A stretch of 64,000 bases of DNA from Streptococcus respiraculi (GCF_003595525.1 NZ_CP022680.1:186001-250000); one strand, 5' to 3'; shown: positions 44,266-54,717, numbered from the stretch's first letter. Notes: generated by a model not told the origin, from the sequence alone. Numbers and translations are program-made.

Positions 44266-44294
44266 CTATAACAGAAAGTAAATTAAGGTGTCAA
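44266..44294 (-). promoter_or_regulatory. Promoter of OFA transporter gene
   Basis: On the minus strand TTGACA (44289-44294) and TTATAG (44266-44271) are 17 bases apart. Confidence 0.7.
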
Positions 44295-44377
44295 TCATCT
44301 TTTGAAAAAATCCTCATCTTTTTGATGAAAGTGATAGGATGGTCAGAAAAATGAATACAATAGCACGGATTTGCTCG

Positions 44378-44413
44378 ATAAAACGTTTACAAAACCTAGC
44401 CAAATAGTATAAT
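44378..44413 (+). promoter_or_regulatory. Promoter with cre-like site for flavoprotein genes
   Basis: TTTACA (44386-44391) and TATAAT (44408-44413), 16 bases apart. ATAAAACGTTTACA at 44378-44391 overlaps the -35 and fits the cre pattern except at its first two bases, suggesting CcpA control. Confidence 0.6.
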
Positions 44414-44447
44414 AGTATTATCAAAAGATTGTGAAAGGAGTAACAAT

Positions 44448-45050
44448 ATGAAATTGGTGGCTATCCTTGGGACGAATTCAGATCGTTCAACCAATCGTAA
44501 ATTGTTGCATTTTATGTCGAACTACTTTCGTGAGAAAGCAGATATTGAGGTATTGGAAATCAGGGACCTCCCTGCCTTTAATGAGCCTGCAGATAAGTCG
44601 GTTCCCGCTGCAGTAGCAGAGTTTTCGCAGAAAATTTTGGAGGCAGAAGGGGTTATCATTGCGACACCTGAGTATGACCATACGATTCCAGCACCCCTCG
44701 CTTCAGCCTTAGAATGGATTGCCTATACCAGTCGAGTACTAATCAATAAACCGACCATGATTGTCGGCGCCTCGCTTGGTTCTCTAGGAACTTCTCGTGC
44801 CCAAGCTCATCTGCGTCAAATTTTGGATGCTCCTGAATTGAAAGCGCGTGTCATGCCAGGAACAGAATTTTTCCTGGGGCACTCAGAACAAGCCTTGGAT
44901 GATCAGTATCGTTTGCATCATGAAGAAAAAGTCTTGGAATTAGAAGAGCATTTTGCAGAATTTCAACAATTTGTCCAGTTGACCAATCAGCTGGTGCAAC
45001 AAGCAGACACAGACAATAAGCGAGCTTTTGCTTGGGAAACAGTAGAATAG
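44448..45050 (+). CDS. NADPH-dependent FMN reductase family protein
   Basis: A 200-residue flavodoxin-fold protein: MKLVAILGTNSDRSTNRKLL binds the FMN phosphate and VIIATPEYDHTIPAPLASALEW is the family's YN/HSIP-type motif. It closely resembles the first 190 residues of the next gene product (shared [18 protein letters not shown] and PGTEF/PGSEF blocks), so the two arose by duplication. It may supply reduced FMN to the large flavoprotein. Confidence 0.9.
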   Translation: MKLVAILGTNSDRSTNRKLLHFMSNYFREKADIEVLEIRDLPAFNEPADKSVPAAVAEFSQKILEAEGVIIATPEYDHTIPAPLASALEWIAYTSRVLINKPTMIVGASLGSLGTSRAQAHLRQILDAPELKARVMPGTEFFLGHSEQALDDQYRLHHEEKVLELEEHFAEFQQFVQLTNQLVQQADTDNKRAFAWETVE

Positions 45051-45062
45051 GAGGCCTGTTTG

Positions 45063-47477
45063 ATGAAATTAATCGGTATCGTCGGCACAAATGCTGAAAA
45101 ATCCCTAAACCGTCAGCTCTTACGGTTTATGCAAGCCCATTTTGCGGATAAAGCAGAAATTGAGATTTTGGAAATCAAAGATGTTCCCATGTTTAATGAA
45201 ACTGATGACCAGACAGACTCGCCTATCATTCAACTCTTTAACACAAAGATTGTAGCGGCAGATGGTGTGATTATTGCAACTCCTGAGCACAATCACACCA
45301 TTCCTTCTAGTCTGAATAGTTTGATTGAGTGGCTATCTTTCAATGTGCATCCTTTGGATGGAAAACCTGTGATGATTGTTGGGGCCTCCTATAATGTTCA
45401 GGGGTCTTCACGAGCGCAGCTTCATCTACGTCAAATTTTAGATGCACCAGGGGTCAATGCTTTAGTCATGCCTGGAAGTGAATTTTTGCTCGGACGTGCG
45501 CATCAAGCATTTGATGAAGCTGGTCGTCTAAAATCGGAAGGAACCATCGACTTCCTAGAGTCTTGCTTCTATCGTTTCTTACGCTTTGTTACGATTGCAA
45601 GCCAATTGAGTATGCCTGAAGAAATTCATTTTGAACCCGGAACCTACTCGGTAACCACTCAAGGACATAATGGACAATTGCCGATGTTTGTCACTTTGTC
45701 AGAGGAAAAGATTGAAAAAATAGATATTGATTCCTCAGGTGAATCTTCAGGAATTGCAGACATTGTCTTTACTCGCATTCCAAGTGAAATCATCGAGGGA
45801 CAGACCTTGAATGTCGATACCATTTCAGGTGCTTCGGTGACCTCACAAGGGGTATTAGATGGCGTTGCTCGGGCGGTCAAACTAGCTGGTGCGAATCCAG
45901 ATATTCTTCGCAAACGTAGCAAGGCACCATCTGCCTTGGATAAAGAAGACAAGGAATATGAAACAGATGTTGTTGTCGTTGGAGGCGGTGGTGCTGGTCT
46001 TGCGGCTGCAGCAGCCGTACTACAAGAAGGCAAACAAGTGATGGTCGTTGAGAAGTTCCCCGCAATTGGTGGGAACACCGTACGTGCTGGTGGACCAATG
46101 AATGCGCCTGATCCACATTGGCAAAAAGGTTTTGCTGCACATCCGGGTGAAGATCATAACTTGAGAGATTTAATTGCCCTTGATGAGGCTGAAATTGACC
46201 CTGAGTTTTTAGATGATTTCCGTGCATTGAAATTGGAAGTAGAGCAATATTTGCAAGATCCAAGTTATCTCTTTGATTCAACGCTCTTGTACCGCATTCA
46301 GACCTATATCGGCGGAAAACGCCGGGATTTAAATGGTCATGAAATCCATGGGGACTATCGTCTCTTGAAAATTTTGACAGAAAATGCTTTAGAGTCTGTC
46401 CGTTGGTTAGAGGAAATCGGAGTTGAATTCGACCATTCAGATGTTACCATGCCAGTTGGGGCTCTTTGGAGACGTGGTCATAAGCCTGTTCAACCAATGG
46501 GTTATGCCTTTATATCAGTTTTGGAGCGCTTCGTCAAAGAGCAAGGCGGACAGATTTTGACGGATTCTCCTGTAAAAGAGTTAATCGTTGAAGGTGGAAT
46601 TGTGCGAGGCATCGTCGCTACTGGACGAAATGGTCAGACCTTGACAATTCGTGCTAAGGCAGTCGTATTGGCATCTGGTGGATTTGGTGCTAATACCAAA
46701 ATGTTGCAAGAATACAACACCTACTGGACAAAAATTGATGACGATATTGCAACTTCTAACACCCCTGCGGTGACAGGTGATGGTATTATCCTTGGTCAAT
46801 CTGTCGGTGCGGACCTTGTTGGAATGGGCTTTAGTCAAATGATGCCAGTTTCTGATCCAGTAACAGGGGCACTCTTTTCTGGCTTGCAGGTTCCCCCAGC
46901 AAACTTTATCATGGTCAATCAAGAAGGCAAACGCTTTGTCGATGAATATGGCAGTCGTGATAAATTATCTCAAGCAGCCATTGACAATGGTGGTCTCTTC
47001 TATCTCATCGCAGATGATCGCATTAAAGAAACTGCCTATAATACTAGTCAAGAGAAAATTGATGCCCAAGTGGAAGCTGGCACCCTCTTCCGTGCTGATA
47101 CCCTAGAAGAATTGGCTACGCAAATCCATATCGAACCTGAAATATTGGTCGATACTATCCGTCGCTATAATCAATATGTGGAAGACGGCTATGATCCAGA
47201 GTTTCATAAGGGAGGTTTTGACCTTAAATGTGTACAGGCGCCGTTTTATGCGACCCCTCGGAAACCTGCTGTTCACCACACTATGGGTGGCTTGAAAATT
47301 GATCCGAAAACACATGTTCTCGATACCCAGGAACGCGTTATTGCAGGCTTGTATGCTGCTGGAGAAGTGGCAGGAGGTCTCCATGCTGGAAACCGTCTAG
47401 GCGGCAATTCACTAACAGATATCTTCACCTTTGGCCGTATAGCAGGTCAGACAGCGGTCAAAGAATATTGCAATTAG
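45063..47477 (+). CDS. Flavocytochrome c-like reductase fused to an FMN reductase domain
   Basis: An 804-residue three-part flavoprotein. Residues about 1-190 are an NADPH-dependent FMN reductase; about 195-285 form an FMN-binding domain with [12 protein letters not shown], the motif in which a threonine (Thr260) is covalently flavinylated by ApbE; about 300-804 are the FAD_binding_2/fumarate-reductase domain ([59 protein letters not shown]). This would carry electrons from NAD(P)H to FAD and reduce an unsaturated acid such as fumarate or a relative. No signal peptide or heme motif. Start ATG 45063 after AGGAGG. Confidence 0.9.
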   Translation: MKLIGIVGTNAEKSLNRQLLRFMQAHFADKAEIEILEIKDVPMFNETDDQTDSPIIQLFNTKIVAADGVIIATPEHNHTIPSSLNSLIEWLSFNVHPLDGKPVMIVGASYNVQGSSRAQLHLRQILDAPGVNALVMPGSEFLLGRAHQAFDEAGRLKSEGTIDFLESCFYRFLRFVTIASQLSMPEEIHFEPGTYSVTTQGHNGQLPMFVTLSEEKIEKIDIDSSGESSGIADIVFTRIPSEIIEGQTLNVDTISGASVTSQGVLDGVARAVKLAGANPDILRKRSKAPSALDKEDKEYETDVVVVGGGGAGLAAAAAVLQEGKQVMVVEKFPAIGGNTVRAGGPMNAPDPHWQKGFAAHPGEDHNLRDLIALDEAEIDPEFLDDFRALKLEVEQYLQDPSYLFDSTLLYRIQTYIGGKRRDLNGHEIHGDYRLLKILTENALESVRWLEEIGVEFDHSDVTMPVGALWRRGHKPVQPMGYAFISVLERFVKEQGGQILTDSPVKELIVEGGIVRGIVATGRNGQTLTIRAKAVVLASGGFGANTKMLQEYNTYWTKIDDDIATSNTPAVTGDGIILGQSVGADLVGMGFSQMMPVSDPVTGALFSGLQVPPANFIMVNQEGKRFVDEYGSRDKLSQAAIDNGGLFYLIADDRIKETAYNTSQEKIDAQVEAGTLFRADTLEELATQIHIEPEILVDTIRRYNQYVEDGYDPEFHKGGFDLKCVQAPFYATPRKPAVHHTMGGLKIDPKTHVLDTQERVIAGLYAAGEVAGGLHAGNRLGGNSLTDIFTFGRIAGQTAVKEYCN

Positions 47478-47507
47478 CAGAAATACCGCGTCAAACTGTG
47501 TACATTC

Positions 47508-47551
47508 TAAAAGAAGAAGGTCGGGTAATGGGCCCAACCTTCTTCTTTTTG
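47508..47551. terminator. Bidirectional terminator
   Basis: AAAAGAAGAAGGT (47510-47522) pairs with ACCTTCTTCTTTT (47538-47550). It closes the flavoprotein operon and the convergent ebfC gene. Confidence 0.88.
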
Positions 47552-47573
47552 TCTTCTAGTTTTGAAAAAATGC

Positions 47574-47873
47574 CTAAAACGGCAACTTACCTGCAAAAGC
47601 GCCCAACGTTTTTTGTGTAGCTTCATCAATCTTTGTCAAGGCTTGGTTGATTGCCTGAATGGTCATTTCTTGCAAGGTCTCTACATCGTCTGCGTCTACT
47701 ACCTCAGGCTTGAAATCGATTGAGACCAGCTTTTTATCGCCAGTAAAGCGGACAGACACCAAGTCTTGAGCAGATGCCCCAGTAAACTCTGTTGCTGCCA
47801 GTTCAGCTTGACTTTTCTCCATTTTCTTTTGCAATTTCTGCGCCTGTTTCATCATTTGCTGCATGTTCATCAT
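47574..47873 (-). CDS. ebfC: YbaB/EbfC family nucleoid-associated protein
   Basis: A 99-residue DNA-binding protein. It starts [22 protein letters not shown], a helical dimer segment rich in Met and Gln, followed by the beta strands of the family and GAFAGKLPF at the end. Single gene on the minus strand. Confidence 0.92.
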   Translation of the reverse strand: MMNMQQMMKQAQKLQKKMEKSQAELAATEFTGASAQDLVSVRFTGDKKLVSIDFKPEVVDADDVETLQEMTIQAINQALTKIDEATQKTLGAFAGKLPF

Positions 47874-48640
47874 AGTATTTTCTCCTTTGGATAATAAATA
47901 GAAACTGAATGACTCTATTATACCATATTTTAATGCGGGCTAGTAGTCACCGTGTCTTTCTTGTTTTGTAAAATATTGAACAAATAAAAACTGTCATTAT
48001 TTAGAACCTGTATTTATAAGCAAAGTAATTTTAATTGGGAGCTTATACTCCTAAAAAATCAAAGCCTGACATCGTTAACTCACCTTGCTTCAACAGTCCG
48101 GGGGACTGTTGAAGGTTGGAAATAAGGATTATGAAATAATCCTCAGCTACCAACAGTCCGGGGGACTGTTGAAGGTTGGAAATAGGGATTATGAAATAAT
48201 CCTCAGCTGCCATCAGTCCGAACTAGTAGGTCAGTGGAGACGAGCTGTGCTCGTTCTATTTCCAGCCTTCCACAATTCTCAATTGCAAGGGGTGAGCTGC
48301 GCTCGTTCTATTTCCAACCTTCCACAATTCTCAATTGCAAGGGGTGAGCTGCGTTCGTTCTATTTCCAACCTTCCACAATTCTCAATTGCAAGGGGTGAG
48401 CTGCGTTCGTTCTATTTCCAACCTTCCACAATTCTCAATTGTGGAAGCTAGTCAGATTTTGATTTTTATAGTGGAGTAAAATAAGCTCTGAATAGAGTTG
48501 CTGATTTGTGAATACAGGTTCTTATTATCTCATATTGGGGAAGCAGTACCCTACGAACGGTTTTTGATTGGTCGGTAGCGGATATTTACAAATTAATAAA
48601 TGTTAGGTATAATAATGGGGTATGTAAAAAGGAGAATAAG
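47874..48640. other. Gene-free region dominated by a BOX-like element
   Basis: The ebfC promoter side is followed by the composite repeat at 48046-48472 and then by the promoter of the secreted protein gene (TTTACA 48585-48590, TATAAT 48608-48613, 17 bases apart). Open frames inside the repeat are periodic and not real genes. Confidence 0.75.
48046..48472. repeat. BOX-like composite element, inverted copy of the 38.3-kb one
   Basis: From left: AAAAAATCAAAGCCTGACATCG, then two copies of a 60-base module starting at 48091 and 48151 (CAACAGTCCGGGGGACTGTTG), a partial third, then four 52-base units with starts near 48242, 48294, 48346 and 48398 (core CTCGTTCTATTTCCA), the closing hairpin and TCAGATTTTGATTTTTATAG. 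This is the reverse complement of the element at 38283-38600, with 4 instead of 3 52-base units and 2 instead of 1 60-base modules. Confidence 0.85.
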
Positions 48641-50233
48641 ATGAAAAAATCTTCAGTTGTAAGCGTATTGTTAGTAGGCTTTTGGATATTTTTTGTAGGA
48701 GTAACTCCGACATCTCTTCAAGCCCAAGAAACGGATAGTTCGCCATCTTCGAATGTGGTAGAAGAAAATAGTACTCATGCAGAAATAACTAGTAGCCAAA
48801 CAGTGACTTCAACTAGTCAGTCTGAAGAGCCAGAACCAAGTACGAGTGATCAGAGTGAGGCTTCAACGGATACTGGGACAAGTACAGGTACAGAAGAAGT
48901 GCCCGAGGTGGAACCGGCAACCTCAGCGACTGAGACAATAGATTCAGATCAGTCTGTGTTGGAGCCATCTGACACTTCAAGTCCAGAAAATCAAGAGAAT
49001 ATTCTTCCAGCTACAGCTGAGACAGAAAAAGAATCCGCCACAGCTGAAGTGGCTATCTATCGTCTTTACAATCGATTGAATGGAGAACACTTATATACAC
49101 AAGATGTGAATGAAAAAAATGTTCTCTATAGTAGACATGGCTGGGGCTATGAGGGAGTAGCTTGGTATGCACCTAGCAAGGGAAAACCAGTTTATCGCCT
49201 CTATAACCCAGTTCTTCAAAATCATCTTTATACAGCTGATATGAATGAAGTCAGTATTCTGACCAGTCGTCATGGATGGCAAAAGGATAATAACGGTCAT
49301 CCAGTGTTTTATTCGGATGGAGATGTTTCCATTTACCGTCTATACAATGCTCGTCTACGTGGTTTGCATCATTGGACGACTGATACTAATGAATATGGCA
49401 TTTTACCAAAGCATAATTGGAAACAAGAAGGAGTGCAATTTAAAGCTCTGCGTCTGGGAAATCCTATCCAAACGCAGTATGCGCATGATGAGGCTATTGC
49501 TGCTAAAATTGGAACTTCTGGAGGGTATTCCTTATCATCATCTGCTAAGCTTCAATTAGTAACAGCAATCAAATCTTTCCAAGCTCAAGGCCATGATATA
49601 GGCTTTGTCATGATTGATGTCCATACAAAAAAAGGGGGAGAATATAACGCTGACAAGCAATTCTACTCAGCAAGTACTGTAAAAGGTCCATTTGTTGCAA
49701 GTTTGGCTGCTAAGAACCCACGTGCTCTTAGAAATAGTGTTGGAACCATGCAAAATGTGCTACGTTATTCTAGCAACGAAGGCTATGAATATTTGGCCAA
49801 TACTTACGGTTTTTCTAGTCTATCTGCTTGGGCATCCGAAGCAGGTGTGCGGACTAGTATTGCTAGAAATCTCTATCCATATTATAGCAGTCGTGAACTC
49901 TTCAAGTTATGGCAACGGAATTATGAGTATTTTACCAATGATAAGACAGGTCAGCAGGTTGGTCTGTGGTTTGAAAATCCAAACTTATCGCCCATTAAGA
50001 GTGTTTTAGGCAGCCAGTATCGTGTCCGTAGTAAAGCAGGATGGATTGGCTATCCAGGCTATCATGCAGCTAGTGATGCAGGCATTGTCTATGCCAAAAC
50101 TGGTCCCTATATCATTGCTATTATGACAGATGCTGACGCTAAATTACCAATGCTTAATACAACTGTTTCAGCCTTGAATCATATTATACTTGCTTTAAAC
50201 GAAACCCATACAGAAATGGCAGAGCTGGAATAG
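48641..50233 (+). CDS. Secreted DUF5648-repeat protein with serine beta-lactamase-like domain
   Basis: A 530-residue exported protein. A signal peptide (MKKSSVVSVLLVGFWIFF..., cleavage near Ala-Gln-Ala) is followed by a Ser/Thr/Glu-rich linker to about residue 140, three DUF5648-type repeats (AIYRLYNRLNGEHLYT, PVYRLYNPVLQNHLYT, SIYRLYNARLRGLHHWT) and a class A beta-lactamase-like domain with SxxK at Ser345-Lys348 (SASTVK), SSN (YSSNEG) and KAG in place of the usual KTG/KSG. No LPXTG sorting signal, so it is released or held by other contacts. It probably binds or modifies the cell wall. Confidence 0.82.
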   Translation: MKKSSVVSVLLVGFWIFFVGVTPTSLQAQETDSSPSSNVVEENSTHAEITSSQTVTSTSQSEEPEPSTSDQSEASTDTGTSTGTEEVPEVEPATSATETIDSDQSVLEPSDTSSPENQENILPATAETEKESATAEVAIYRLYNRLNGEHLYTQDVNEKNVLYSRHGWGYEGVAWYAPSKGKPVYRLYNPVLQNHLYTADMNEVSILTSRHGWQKDNNGHPVFYSDGDVSIYRLYNARLRGLHHWTTDTNEYGILPKHNWKQEGVQFKALRLGNPIQTQYAHDEAIAAKIGTSGGYSLSSSAKLQLVTAIKSFQAQGHDIGFVMIDVHTKKGGEYNADKQFYSASTVKGPFVASLAAKNPRALRNSVGTMQNVLRYSSNEGYEYLANTYGFSSLSAWASEAGVRTSIARNLYPYYSSRELFKLWQRNYEYFTNDKTGQQVGLWFENPNLSPIKSVLGSQYRVRSKAGWIGYPGYHAASDAGIVYAKTGPYIIAIMTDADAKLPMLNTTVSALNHIILALNETHTEMAELE

Positions 50234-50850
50234 AAACGATAACCGCTTATCCATCCATCAATCCAAGCTATACTCAATTCTAAAAGTACTTATCCTCTCT
50301 TCTGGGAGTGGGACTCAATCGTGATTTCGTAGAAATTAATTTTGTCGTCTTTGCTTTCCAATTTTTAAGCTCAGGTATCAATAGTCACTCCCCTGACTAT
50401 CCTCGCTCTCTAGTTTCTAGGCTCAGGTATCAATAGTCACTCCCCTGACTATTGATATACGCCAAACTAATTAAACTATAAAAATAAGGGTGTTGGGTCT
50501 TCTGTCCCAGCCCTTTTATCTTGTGATATGTATGATGATATGACAAAATGTATTTTTATAAACAGCGAAAAGATACTCTTTTGAATCGATTAGATATTTG
50601 CTTCAGGCGTCAGATGTTTTGGATTGGCCTAGTATGTTATGAAGAATATACTAGGCTGTTGTTTTTAATATTTAGACGCCTTTTCTAATGTTAAAAATGA
50701 ATAATCCAATGAATTTCTACCGTAATGTACGATTTTAGGGAATTGAGAAGAAGCTGAAAACCCAACTCTGATTTCTTTTTTTGTTAGCTAAGGGAATGGA
50801 AAAGATATTTCAGAATGAGGACGAAGGATATTTTTAATATATTAACCTAT
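50234..50850. other. Gene-free region with a duplicated 32-base repeat
   Basis: The words GCTCAGGTATCAATAGTCACTCCCCTGACTAT occur twice, near 50369 and 50422; the second contains the perfect inverted repeat TATCAATAGTCA / TGACTATTGATA. A terminator-like hairpin AAGGG..TTGGG/CCCAGCCCTT lies at about 50488-50520. No gene is evident. Confidence 0.65.
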
Positions 50851-50856
50851 TTTATA

Positions 50857-50885
50857 TTGACGAAAGCGTTTTTATGGAGTATAAT
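50857..50885 (+). promoter_or_regulatory. agaS promoter with cre-like spacer
   Basis: TTGACG (50857-50862) and TATAAT (50880-50885), 17 bases apart. The spacer begins CGAAAGCGTTTTTA, close to a cre. Confidence 0.7.
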
Positions 50886-50922
50886 AAAAGAAAAACTGGT
50901 TATAACCACTAAGGGGGGTCCT

Positions 50923-52086
50923 ATGTTTCATTTACCAAAAGAAGAATTGGAAAGACTAGGTGCGATTATTACAGCGCCTGAAATTTATCAGCAACCGGGC
51001 TTGTGGAAAGAGGCATATCAGCTTTACCATGACAAATTAGAAGTGATTACGGCATTTTTGAATGACATTAAGGCTAAGCATGATTTTGTCCAAGTCATCT
51101 TTACAGGTGCTGGGACGTCTGATTTTGTTGGCCAAAGTATCGCTAATCATTTGAATCGAGTTAATGACACGAAGCGGATTCGTTTTGTGACAGTTGGTAC
51201 TGTTGAAATTGTTAGTCGTCCACATGACTATTTGCAGGCAGATATTCCAACAATCCTCGTTTCCTTTGCGCGGAGCGGAAATTCTCCAGAGAGTTTAGCA
51301 ACAGTTGAGATTGCTAAAAAATTAGTTGATACCCTATATCAAGTGACCATTACGTGCGCACCAGACGGTCAATTAGCAATTGCTTCAGAAGGAGATGCTG
51401 ATAATCTTCTCTTGCTTCAGCCAGCATTGTCAAACGACAAGGGCTTTGCGATGACAGGTAGCTACACTTGTATGGCCCTGACAGCCTTGCTCGTTTTCTC
51501 ACCAGAAGCTGCAGAAGTAAAAGCAGGCTGGGTAGATACGATTGTTCGCCTTGGTCAGGATGTTTTAGACCGTGAAGACTATGTGCAAGAATTGGTTGAC
51601 CTAGACTTTGAACGGGTCATCTATCTAGGAGCAGGTGGCTTCTATGGTCTTGCCCATGAAGCACAGTTGAAGATTTTGGAATTAACCGCTGGAAAAATTG
51701 CGACCATGTATGAATCACCACTCGGCTTCCGTCATGGACCAAAATCGCTCATCAATGAAAAAACAATTGTCATTCTTTTTGCCTCAAACGATGCCTATAC
51801 AAGAAAATACGATGTGGACTTGGTGAATGAAGTGTATGGTGATCAGATTGCGGCTCGTATGGTGGCTCTTTCTGCAGATAAACTCGCAGGCACTGAGGCG
51901 CCAAACTTTGTTCTTGCCGAAGGCGGTTCCGAATTGCCAGATGTTTTCTTGACCTTCCCATACATTTTGTTTGGTCAAACCTTTGCCATTATGACAGCCT
52001 TGAAGTGCAAGAACCTCCCAGACACACCATCCCCAACAGGAACCGTTAACCGTGTCGTAGAGGGAGTAACCATTCACCCATTGTAG
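50923..52086 (+). CDS. agaS: AgaS-type amino sugar isomerase/deaminase (SIS domains)
   Basis: A 387-residue protein with two SIS sugar-isomerase domains: FTGAGTSDFVGQS, SFARSGNSPES, YLGAGGFYGLAHEAQLKILEL and ESPLGFRHGPKS. AgaS-type enzymes convert galactosamine 6-phosphate to tagatose 6-phosphate with release of ammonia. The start is ATG 50923, behind AAGGGGGG; the upstream frame from 50815 covers the promoter. It stands alone here, away from the usual aga PTS genes. The PfkB kinase at 62010 could act on its product. Confidence 0.88.
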   Translation: MFHLPKEELERLGAIITAPEIYQQPGLWKEAYQLYHDKLEVITAFLNDIKAKHDFVQVIFTGAGTSDFVGQSIANHLNRVNDTKRIRFVTVGTVEIVSRPHDYLQADIPTILVSFARSGNSPESLATVEIAKKLVDTLYQVTITCAPDGQLAIASEGDADNLLLLQPALSNDKGFAMTGSYTCMALTALLVFSPEAAEVKAGWVDTIVRLGQDVLDREDYVQELVDLDFERVIYLGAGGFYGLAHEAQLKILELTAGKIATMYESPLGFRHGPKSLINEKTIVILFASNDAYTRKYDVDLVNEVYGDQIAARMVALSADKLAGTEAPNFVLAEGGSELPDVFLTFPYILFGQTFAIMTALKCKNLPDTPSPTGTVNRVVEGVTIHPL

Positions 52087-52220
52087 GATTCAAAAGGGCG
52101 GGATTTGTTGTTTGCTAGGAAAGAGAGACGCTTTACCCTATTATCTTTTTCTTAGTGAAGACTAGATTTCTACGATTCACGTTTTTCCTCTCAGAAGTAA
52201 CGGAATCACCTATATTGAAT

Positions 52221-52258
52221 AAAAAAACAGGAGAGTAGTACATACTTTCCTGTTTTTA
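52221..52258. terminator. Terminator after agaS
   Basis: AAAAACAGGA (52223-52232) pairs with TCCTGTTTTT (52248-52257), extended by AGTA/TACT. Confidence 0.85.
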
Positions 52259-52354
52259 GGTTTTTAAGCCTTGTCTCATTCTTTTATCAATCCGCTATAA
52301 AAACACACTCAGGGTGTTCTTTTGTGCATTAGGGAGCCAATCTTATTTCGCTTG

Positions 52355-54625
52355 TTATTCATGTGGCATGATCAAGGTTGAATTACTCAAATCTACGTTA
52401 ATCTGCCAGTCGCCATTGTCACGGATGGTACATTCAAAATCGGTTGTATAAAGGACGACGCGCAGAGTAGCGTTCTTGCCTAGCTTGTAAATAGTCGGCT
52501 GCAATTCCCACTCAAGATCCATCCATTCTCCTGCAGGCACTGCTTCAATGGTGAGTAGGTCATTGCGATTTTGCAGGTTGAGATAGCCTTTGGTGATGAC
52601 ACGGTAAGGACTCTCGACAAATGGAAGTTCCATGAGGTTTTCCATAGCGTAGAAGCGACCGTTGTCGAGACTAGCACGGGCTTTCATAGCTGGAATGGGA
52701 GCGAGGCGCTTGGCTGGTCCCAAATCCAAGATTTGAGCAGATAAGAGCCCTTTGGCTAAGCTAGATTTAACACGAAGCTTGAGGCGCGCCCGTCCGTTGA
52801 GATGCAAGTCTTCTGCAAGAGGAATGTCAATCGTAATTTGTTGAGCTTTGTCTTCAAATAGGTCTTTAAGGAAAGTTTGATAGGCTTTGCCGTATGTTGC
52901 AAATACTTCTTCGGGATACTGGTTGTAAATGGTGTGGACATTCGTTCCAAGTGGGAAACTCTGTTCTGTTTGTCCTCCAAACTGAGCTAGTTCTGTCCAG
53001 TTTTGTTCCAGACTGTTGTCCTGCCAGATGATTTCTGGAAGTTGGTAGTGGTTTTCTTGTCCAAGCAGTTTCTGCGTGAGTAGGGCGTTCATCGACTCTC
53101 TAAAGTCAATCGATTGCCAGTTGTTCATGTAGACATGGGCACCATTGTGGAAGAAGAGGTGCTTGGATACCTGCTCTGGCAAGGCATGAAACATATTCCA
53201 CACGTGAATCGGCTTGACATTCCAGTCTTGTGAGCCGTGGGTAAAGACGACTTCACAGTTGACCTTGTCTGCTTTGAGTAGGTAGTTGCGGTTGTGCCAA
53301 TAGTGATTGTAATCACCAGAGTGGCGCTCAAGAGCTTGTCTTTCTGCGTCAAATGCGGCTTGGTACTGGGACTTGGTGCGCAGGAAATCGCCTGCCTGTA
53401 GGCTTCTAGAATAGGTCAGCGCTGTCAAGCTATCCAAGTCTTCACCCGGGTAGCCTCCAGGGCTTGTCACAAGCCCATTTTCCCGATAATAGTCATACCA
53501 AGAAGAAATACCAGCTTCTGCAATCACGACTTCTAGCCCCTCTACTCCAGTTGTTGCAAGGGCGTTGGACATGGTTCCTAGATAGGAAAGTCCGGTTGTT
53601 GCCACCTTGCCATTTGCCCAATCAGCAAGAACAAGCTGCGAGCGGGTGTGGTCTGTATAGGCTCTCGTCCGACCGTTTAGCCAGTCAATCACAGCCTTAA
53701 AACTGTAGACCTGTTGGTAGTCGCCTGAGGTCATCATGCCTGTTGAACCAAGGGTTCCTACACCTGAGACATGGATGCTAGCAAAACCACGAGCCAAGAA
53801 ATAATCATTGAGTGAGTAAGAGTCGATGTGGCCCAACTTCTCAGTTGTAGTGCCAATAGGAAGCGGGCGCTCATCAGAAGGAAGGGTGGAAGGCTCTGTC
53901 TGCCCTAGTTCAATCTTTCTAGGCTCTTTGATTGCAAGATCCTCTTCCATTTTATGTAGGGCTTGGTCACTCGCCTTGTCGTTAATTCCTTGGTGATAAG
54001 GACTGTTGGTGATGACAGCAGGAATTTTCCCTGTAAAATGAGGGCGTAAAATCGAAACTTTGACCAAATCTGTTTGACCAGAATGGGTCGTATCAACAGG
54101 CGTTTCGACATAGACCACTTCACGGATAAGCTGGCTGGTTGAGAAAGTTGCAAGGCTCTTTCCGTTGAAGTAATGATAGTCTTGGTCTTCTGCAATCAGA
54201 CCGTCACTGACCAGTTGGTCAATCAAGGTATTGCCAGACTTGCTTCGTGTTACAAGTAGCTGGTAGAGGTTTTCAATCAGATTGCTGTAGCGAATTGGAA
54301 ATTGGCTAGTGGAGACAAAATCTTGAACATCTGTATAGTCTAGTCCAGGGATAAAACCTAGGAGCTGCAAGGCCACTTGATAGAAAATGGAATCTGTCAA
54401 TTCTGCATCAGATTGGAAAAAAGTCAAGAGATCCATCTCCCAGTCGGCAAGGAGGTTTGACAAAGCGATGTCGGTATTACCTGCTAAGAAAAGGGCTTTT
54501 CTGACAAAACGCTCCAAGTTTTCCTTGTCACTCAACTCAGATTGGAGGGGAAATCCCACATCTGCCAGTTCCTTTAGCATAGCTTTTTGGGATGTTTGGA
54601 TATAAGAAAATTGATTAAAACGCAT
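52355..54625 (-). CDS. pepX: Xaa-Pro dipeptidyl-peptidase
   Basis: A 756-residue S15 serine peptidase releasing X-Pro dipeptides from peptides. The nucleophile is Ser347 in [22 protein letters not shown] carries the acid residue and FFHNGAHVY the histidine. N-terminal helical domain and C-terminal jelly roll are full length. No signal peptide, so it acts in the cytoplasm on imported peptides. Confidence 0.95.
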   Translation of the reverse strand: MRFNQFSYIQTSQKAMLKELADVGFPLQSELSDKENLERFVRKALFLAGNTDIALSNLLADWEMDLLTFFQSDAELTDSIFYQVALQLLGFIPGLDYTDVQDFVSTSQFPIRYSNLIENLYQLLVTRSKSGNTLIDQLVSDGLIAEDQDYHYFNGKSLATFSTSQLIREVVYVETPVDTTHSGQTDLVKVSILRPHFTGKIPAVITNSPYHQGINDKASDQALHKMEEDLAIKEPRKIELGQTEPSTLPSDERPLPIGTTTEKLGHIDSYSLNDYFLARGFASIHVSGVGTLGSTGMMTSGDYQQVYSFKAVIDWLNGRTRAYTDHTRSQLVLADWANGKVATTGLSYLGTMSNALATTGVEGLEVVIAEAGISSWYDYYRENGLVTSPGGYPGEDLDSLTALTYSRSLQAGDFLRTKSQYQAAFDAERQALERHSGDYNHYWHNRNYLLKADKVNCEVVFTHGSQDWNVKPIHVWNMFHALPEQVSKHLFFHNGAHVYMNNWQSIDFRESMNALLTQKLLGQENHYQLPEIIWQDNSLEQNWTELAQFGGQTEQSFPLGTNVHTIYNQYPEEVFATYGKAYQTFLKDLFEDKAQQITIDIPLAEDLHLNGRARLKLRVKSSLAKGLLSAQILDLGPAKRLAPIPAMKARASLDNGRFYAMENLMELPFVESPYRVITKGYLNLQNRNDLLTIEAVPAGEWMDLEWELQPTIYKLGKNATLRVVLYTTDFECTIRDNGDWQINVDLSNSTLIMPHE

Positions 54626-54651
54626 ACATTCTCCTAAATGATAAATTAGTC

Positions 54652-54680
54652 TTTACATTACCTATTATAGCTGATAGAAT
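54652..54680 (+). promoter_or_regulatory. Promoter of the glycerol facilitator gene
   Basis: TTTACA (54652-54657) and TAGAAT (54675-54680) are 17 bases apart. Confidence 0.7.
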
Positions 54681-54717
54681 AGTATTTGTCGAAAAATTAT
54701 TGGAGGATATGACAAAA

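Noticed and set aside
48085-48399. Open reading frame of 104 codons with internal repeated peptides
   Set aside because: It lies wholly inside the BOX-like element; the periodic peptide is a by-product of the 60- and 52-base repeats, and there is no ribosome site.
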